Origin: Muricea muricata
Taxonomy: Eukaryota > Cnidaria > Anthozoa > Malacalcyonacea > Plexauridae
Length of the DNA stretch: 64,000 nt
Assembly (NCBI GenBank): GCA_963855995.1
Contig: OY979717.1
Coordinates: 10,040,001 to 10,104,000, forward strand
Direction of reading: 5' to 3'
Shown: positions 59,546 through 64,000 of the stretch, one piece after another
How the letters are laid out: every line of letters begins with the position of its first letter
How positions within the stretch are numbered: position 1 is the first letter of the stretch
Notes under the pieces: model-generated
Databases searched by the model: none
The model's input: the letters and a program-made list of their open reading frames with translations, nothing else
Told to the model about the DNA's origin: nothing
Made by a program: the position numbers and the translations under genes

Positions 59546-60519
59546 CAATTATTTAACTCTGCCTTCAGCATCGGCAAATAATTGGTCTTCTCGCCACAAA
59601 AAAATCACGATATTTTGCTAGAACTCGTCCAATAATTGATAAATATTTGATGCGTTTGAGTCATACTCATATTCACTTTGCTTAGAAGGTAAATTATCTG
59701 ACCCATTGAAGTCATTGGGCAATTTCACACATTTCAGATTGTTCTGCAATCGATATTTTGAGACCTGAAAGTGACAGATACAATTTGGCTCCAACATTAT
59801 TGATGTTTGGCTATTATATACTGAACACAGAGATGAACGTACCAACATCATATAATACAATAATAACAAATACAGAAAAATCCAATCGTCCTTCAACACA
59901 CGATAATGCCCAGGATCAAAGTAAAACGACTGATAGTTTTAAAAACCAAAATTTCGCCAAAGAAAAGATGTTACAACCAGTTACAATCATTAAAAGAACG
60001 TAGAAATATTGTTTTATATAGAAATATCATTTTGTTAACGATAACAATGCAATGACTTGGCTTCAGTTTTTTGATAAGTAATACCTGTTACATCAGTACT
60101 TGTCTCTATATTTGTCTTTCATTGATGACTGCCATATTTCACAATTTAATTCTTGCAAACATGTCGTTTAAACATGAGGGAAAACGTAAATAAAAAGATA
60201 CGAATGGTGATGTTCATGAGATAAAGTTGCTATTTATAATCTTTGTGAATACACGCGTATAATTGGTGTATTTCTGTCATGTGACACCTTCCAATGACAG
60301 TTGAATGATTTTGAATGATTCCAGTGCACGACTGATCGACTTTGCATTCTTTATTCTTCCTCTTTTTTCTGCTTATTTCGTCACCTTGTACGGTAAATCG
60401 CACATTCAGCCATTCAGGGCAATTTTACAAAAGCATGATAGACTATCATATAATCTTATAATTCAACTCAGTGATTGCCGTCAGGCTTCTTTTTTAATTT
60501 GGGCAAGAAGAACGAAATC
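59546..60519. other. Intergenic between SARA-like and LNR genes
   Basis: No supported exon or RNA gene. The region should hold the SARA-like promoter, but no TATA box or other clear element stood out. Confidence 0.3.
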
Positions 60520-61121
60520 ATAAGTTTCTGAAAACGTTCTCTGATCGTAAAATTGATTTTAACACGAGCTTTCGACTACCAGTCTGCAGTCTTCGACAGG
60601 TAAAGAGATACTAAATATAAAACTATTCTACGGATATAGCTACTAGGACAGTGGTTTACAATTACAATGACATGCAATAAGTAGTTCCCCCTACGTAATC
60701 TCTAGTAAAACGAGAGTTCTTATGAATATAAAACTATGATCATTTCTTTTCTAAAAATCTATATTGTTCTGGTAAATGCTGTGCATTGTTATCAGAACAA
60801 TGAGAACAAGAACAAGAACAAGAACAAGAACAAGAACAAGAACAAGAACAAGAACAAGAACAAGAACAAGAACAAGAACAAGAACAAGAACAAGAACAAG
60901 AACAAGAACAAGAACAAGAACACTCGTTTTACTAGAGATTACGTAGGCAGAACTATTTATTGCATGACAATTGTAATTGTAAATCACTGTCCTAGTAGCT
61001 ATATCCGTAGAATAGTTTTATATTTACTTAGTATCACTTTACCTGTCGAAGACTGCAGACTGGCAGTCGAAATCACGTGTTAGAATAAATTTTACGATCA
61101 GGGAACGTTTTCAGAAACTAA
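60520..61121. mobile_element. Foldback element with a hexamer microsatellite at its centre
   Basis: The arms are inverted repeats of about 180-200 bases. On the left: AGTTTCTGAAAACGTTC, GATCGTAAAATTGATT, CTACCAGTCTGCAGTCTTCG, TACGTAATCTCTAGTAAAACG; the right gives the complements in reverse order. The loop (about 60797-60920) is an array of roughly 20 AACAAG units. The arms contain CTGTCGAAGACTGCAGACTG ... GTCGAAA, similar in layout to the terminal region of the Penelope-like element. Confidence 0.7.
60797..60920. repeat. (AACAAG)n microsatellite
   Basis: About 20 near-perfect hexamers. Open frames over it (Asn-Lys repeats on +, Leu-Val repeats on -) are artefacts. Confidence 0.9.
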
Positions 61122-61458
61122 TTATGAAGCCTGGTCGCGCATCTAGCATTTTTAACAAAACCACTTGGCAGTTATTAGATATTCCATTCCTTACCAATAT
61201 AATCCTAAACTCGACCGGTACTATAAATTTACTCATTACACATTGGTTTTGATCAAGACATTTATTTATTTTATATATTCATTGTCTCTCGCAGTCATTG
61301 TCATTGTATATACGTACTTCAACCAAGTATAAAATCAAGAAAGTTTGTGCAACAACAACAAAGTTTGTGCAGAAACAAAAGAATTAATCATTAAAAGCAA
61401 ATAGTGGCAATGCAAGGAACATTAATGTTAGCGATAAAAATAATTAGTGTCAGTTGAT

Positions 61459-62868
61459 TCAGTTGTAAAACAGACCCCATCTCATTCTGCATCCACCTCC
61501 TCTGTTGTCAGTATCATCTCGATAGTAAGGGGTCCAGTTGTTGGCTGTGGCACATAGTGTGCGACCAGCACCTCCACCACACTGACCACCATCACCATCA
61601 GGATACCATCGGTAGCACAACTGGATTCTTCTCGCCCACCTATGGTGTGTAGGTGGGAGTTTGAATTGCCAAGACATTCTACAGCCACCAGCTCGGTTAT
61701 CTGTGTCATCTCGGTAGACGGGTGTGTATTTACCCACTGGGGCACACAGAAGACGTCCTGCCCCACCGCCACACTGACCACCATCACCATCCGGGTACCA
61801 TCGGTAGCACACTTGCGCGTCTTTGAACCATCTTTGGCTGTAAGGTGAGTTAATGCTCCAGCTCATACGACAGCCACCTCCTCTGTTGTCTGTGTCATCT
61901 CGATAAGCCTGGGTGTATGAGTTGACGTCTGCGCAAAGATTCCTGTGTTCACCTGCACCACACTGACCACCATCGCCATCTGGATACCAGTTGTAACAAA
62001 ATTTCGTTTGTGCTAAGAACCAGACGGGAACCTTGTTGCTTTTGCAGTCGTAGCCACCACTGCCACAAGAATATATATTTGACTTGCATGTATGTGAGCA
62101 GCAGTCACCCCCATCGAATTTTTTATCAGCTTTGTTGCAGGCATGGTCACACCACCCATCGCCAATGCTATGAGGCGTGCACCAAAATATTCCACGTTTT
62201 GATCGCAAGTAAACTAAATAACCAAAGAAGACGAACTATATTTAACACCAGGATTTTTTACCCATCTTGTCAGTTTACAAAAGAAGTAATTTTCAATATA
62301 GACGTTGTATGAGCCGAGAGACTTGAGGCTAATGTTTTGTGAAAAACTGCCTGTGTTTTATCGCGTACATTATTATAAAAACTCTTTCACGGCTATGATT
62401 TAGATCCATTTAGAGCATAGAACTCAAAATAATCTTCGAACGGGTTGTGCTGATACGATTGCATGTTAATTTCCTGACTAAATTATAAATAGTTTAATCA
62501 TGAATTAACGTAAATAAAACCCACTTTTGCATACCTTTTGGAACTTTGTCAACATCATCGACGCTCTAGCAAAAAAGTCAGGAAAAAATGCAGTGTGATT
62601 GTTGGTATCAAATTAGTTTTCCAGTAAATATATATATTTGTGGCCAGTAAATATGTACTGCGTTTGAATCATTGACTATGCCCCGCAGTCACTACCACCC
62701 ACATCTAATAGGTTATTTACTTATTTGGGCTTCAAATGGAACATTGGCGACTCGTCAAAGCGACCGTTTTTCACCTCATAACTGGATAAAATATCATACC
62801 TCTAAAGCTACAGCACCGGAGAACAGAGCGCCGGGAAGAAACAGCGTTAACACCAAATATACCCGCAT
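61459..62868 (-). CDS. Secreted LNR protein with three WYPDGDGG/RDDTDN Cys repeats (complete)
   Basis: Three exons: 62868-62800, 62565-62535, 62213-61459. Phases agree, all sites are GT-AG, and the total is 855 nt (284 residues). Residues 1-~20 are a clear signal peptide (MRVYLVLTLFLPGALFSGAVA). A Lin-12/Notch-type repeat follows at ~45-72 (WCTP..IGDGWCDHACN...FDGGDCC), then TC...C...DC. After that come three repeats, period ~63-65, at ~105-152, ~168-216 and ~233-284, each of the form CYxWYPDGDGGQC, LCA, YRDDTDNRxGGCRMxW, with four Cys. There is no membrane segment or lipid anchor. LNR modules occur in Notch and pappalysins, where they bind calcium. I cannot name the repeat family with confidence; it may be related to domains seen in some invertebrate egg or pore-forming-associated proteins. 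Function unknown. Possible poly(A) signals (AATAAA on the - strand) at 61261-61270. Confidence 0.85.
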
Positions 62869-62953
62869 GCTTGAAACGATGTTGAAGACACTATGCAAGC
62901 TCTTCTACAATGAATAAGAATAGCTGAATAGGGTTTAACTGCATGACGCTATT

Positions 62954-62959
62954 TTTATA
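62954..62959 (-). promoter_or_regulatory. TATA box of the LNR gene
   Basis: TATAAA within CATATAAAAATAG on the - strand, about 86 bases upstream of the start codon. Transcription would begin near 62925, giving a 5' UTR of roughly 55-60 bases. No other core element was identified. Confidence 0.5.
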
Positions 62960-63187
62960 TGCGCACTTATCGTCTCTCGGCGCTACATAGCCTGAAAATT
63001 AAGTACGTTATACATCCGTTTCAGCAAGTTAACCTGGCAACAGTGCAAAACGTGGAATCTTCCATTAAAATTGTTTTTAACAAGCTCGCGTAAATCAGTT
63101 AATGATCTACAGAACTATGGGGCACCAAATGTATTTTTATTATTTAGATAAATTACAAAGATATTTTGGATGATATATCTTATTATA

Positions 63188-63502
63188 TTATATAACCAAA
63201 ATATCTGCTTTGGTTATTTGAAATAACAAGATTCTCGTTTGCCGAATGAACTCTATTATATCAAATAACCAATTTGCGTTTTGTACTGTATATTAATGAA
63301 ATAATAAACTTGATGCGTTTTCGTAATTTCGTTATATCAAATAACCAAGTTTGATGTCATGATTTAATTTTGTTATTTGAAATAACCATTTTTGTGTTCA
63401 TGATTTAATTTGGTTATATCAAATAACCACTTTTCGCGTTCAGATTTAATTTGGTTATATCAAATAACCAATTTTTTGTCGCATTATATCAAATAACCAA
63501 AA
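63188..63502. repeat. Array of GGTTAT...ATAACC palindromic motifs
   Basis: At least seven copies of GGTTATATCAAATAACC or GGTTATTTGAAATAACC (some lacking the first GG) in about 310 bases, spaced roughly 30-75 bases and separated by ATTTAATTT- and CGCGTT-containing spacers. Each motif is an inverted repeat able to form a short hairpin. Not coding. Confidence 0.75.
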
Positions 63503-63529
63503 TAATTTTTACACACTTGGCGAGCCAAA

Positions 63530-63537
63530 TGACGTCA
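63530..63537. promoter_or_regulatory. CRE-type palindrome TGACGTCA
   Basis: A perfect cAMP-response-element palindrome, followed within 70 bases by a GC-richer stretch with a short frame at 63574 and a possible splice donor (GAG then GTAACG near 63693). It may mark the promoter of a gene beyond the window; chance occurrence cannot be excluded. Confidence 0.25.
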
Positions 63538-63869
63538 TAACGCTAGGAACACTCAGAGCGTACCCCTCCTGAACATGCCGAAGACAATTTTCCGAAATAT
63601 GGCGTCGGACCAACGAAGTCAAAGTGCTCTTGCAAGGAGTTTAACTGAAGTATCGGGCGGGCGATAGACGAGACATTAACTATAATCGCTGAGGTAACGT
63701 GTAAGAGCTTATTCGTTTTATTTTACGCCTAGATTGTCTCATATAGATATCTGTGTAATATTTTATTATTTATACACATCAACACATAGCATTGCCGCCA
63801 TTACATGAAATACATGAATACGTTCATATTTATGCTATATCTATGGTTTTAGTCTTTGCCTCAAGCAAG

Positions 63870-64000
63870 TACTAGTAGCTCTGCTTCTACTACCACGTGG
63901 GCGGATTATACCGCGCGATCATTTACAATACGAAAATAGGAAATCTAAATTAATATATAAAAAATAGAATAACGTGGTAGTAGAAGCAGAGCTACTAGTA
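63870..64000. mobile_element. 29-bp perfect inverted repeat pair at the window edge
   Basis: 63870-63898 (TACTAGTAGCTCTGCTTCTA...) is exactly the reverse complement of 63972-64000. Either a 131-bp MITE ending at the window border or the start of a larger foldback element. Confidence 0.55.

Noticed and set aside
60736..61083. Open frame with about 20 Asn-Lys repeats (and Leu-Val on the other strand)
   Set aside because: Translation of the AACAAG microsatellite inside a foldback element.
61482..61848. Frames overlapping the LNR gene in other phases or on the + strand
   Set aside because: Shadows of the internally repetitive LNR exon; the - strand frame with signal peptide and conserved Cys is clearly the real one.
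62672..62917. 81-codon + strand frame over the LNR signal-peptide exon
   Set aside because: Antisense shadow; the - strand has start codon, signal peptide, splice donor and TATA box.

Overview
This is eukaryotic nuclear DNA from an animal. It is AT-rich, contains intron-rich genes with GT-AG splice sites, and is heavily loaded with retrotransposons, cut-and-paste DNA transposons and foldback MITEs. The gene set (a PTK7-type pseudokinase receptor with a CUB domain, a SARA/endofin FYVE protein, an EGF plus fibrinogen-like secreted protein, and an LNR secreted protein with Cys-rich repeats) together with the repeat families suggests a cnidarian, perhaps an anthozoan. That placement is an inference from remembered family features, not a search result.

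Layout. 1-3.3 kb: the last exon of an EGF/fibrinogen-like secreted protein, flanked by two 3' fragments of a non-LTR retrotransposon with a restriction-like endonuclease tail. 3.3-11.8 kb: a nest of mobile elements. Two APE-type LINE fragments occur as an inverted, internally permuted duplication. The left copy carries a 1641-bp MULE-like transposon, a TA-flanked palindromic MITE, a TTAA-flanked MITE and a foldback hairpin. Comparison with the right copy, or with the LINE reading frame, fixes the target-site duplications of the first three exactly. 11.8-26.5 kb: mostly non-coding, with MITE-like repeats and one unassigned possible exon.

26.5-36.3 kb (+ strand): a PTK7-like receptor pseudokinase gene, 12 exons found with consistent phases, including an 11-nt microexon. 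It encodes CUB, four Ig domains, one transmembrane helix, and a kinase domain that has lost the Gly loop, the VAIK lysine, HRD and DFG. Its signal-peptide exon was not found. 37-40.2 kb: TIR elements and a cluster of long foldback repeats.

41.3-58.8 kb (- strand): a complete SARA/endofin (ZFYVE9/16) homologue in 17 coding exons. Their lengths sum to 3441 nt (1146 codons plus stop), and every junction is in phase. Its introns hold a tandem duplication, a PIF/Harbinger-like MITE, a Penelope-like element with a hammerhead-like motif, and a 999-bp hAT element sitting in a decayed copy of exon 4. 61.5-62.9 kb (- strand): a complete three-exon gene for a 284-residue secreted protein (signal peptide, LNR, three copies of a WYPDGDGG / RDDTDN Cys repeat), with a TATA box upstream. 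63.2-64 kb: an array of palindromic motifs and the edge of another TIR element.

The host genes are functionally separate: cell-surface signalling (PTK7-like), endosomal signalling and trafficking (SARA-like), and extracellular proteins (EGF/fibrinogen-like and LNR). Nothing in the sequence indicates co-regulation, and no operon-like arrangement or prokaryotic feature is present.
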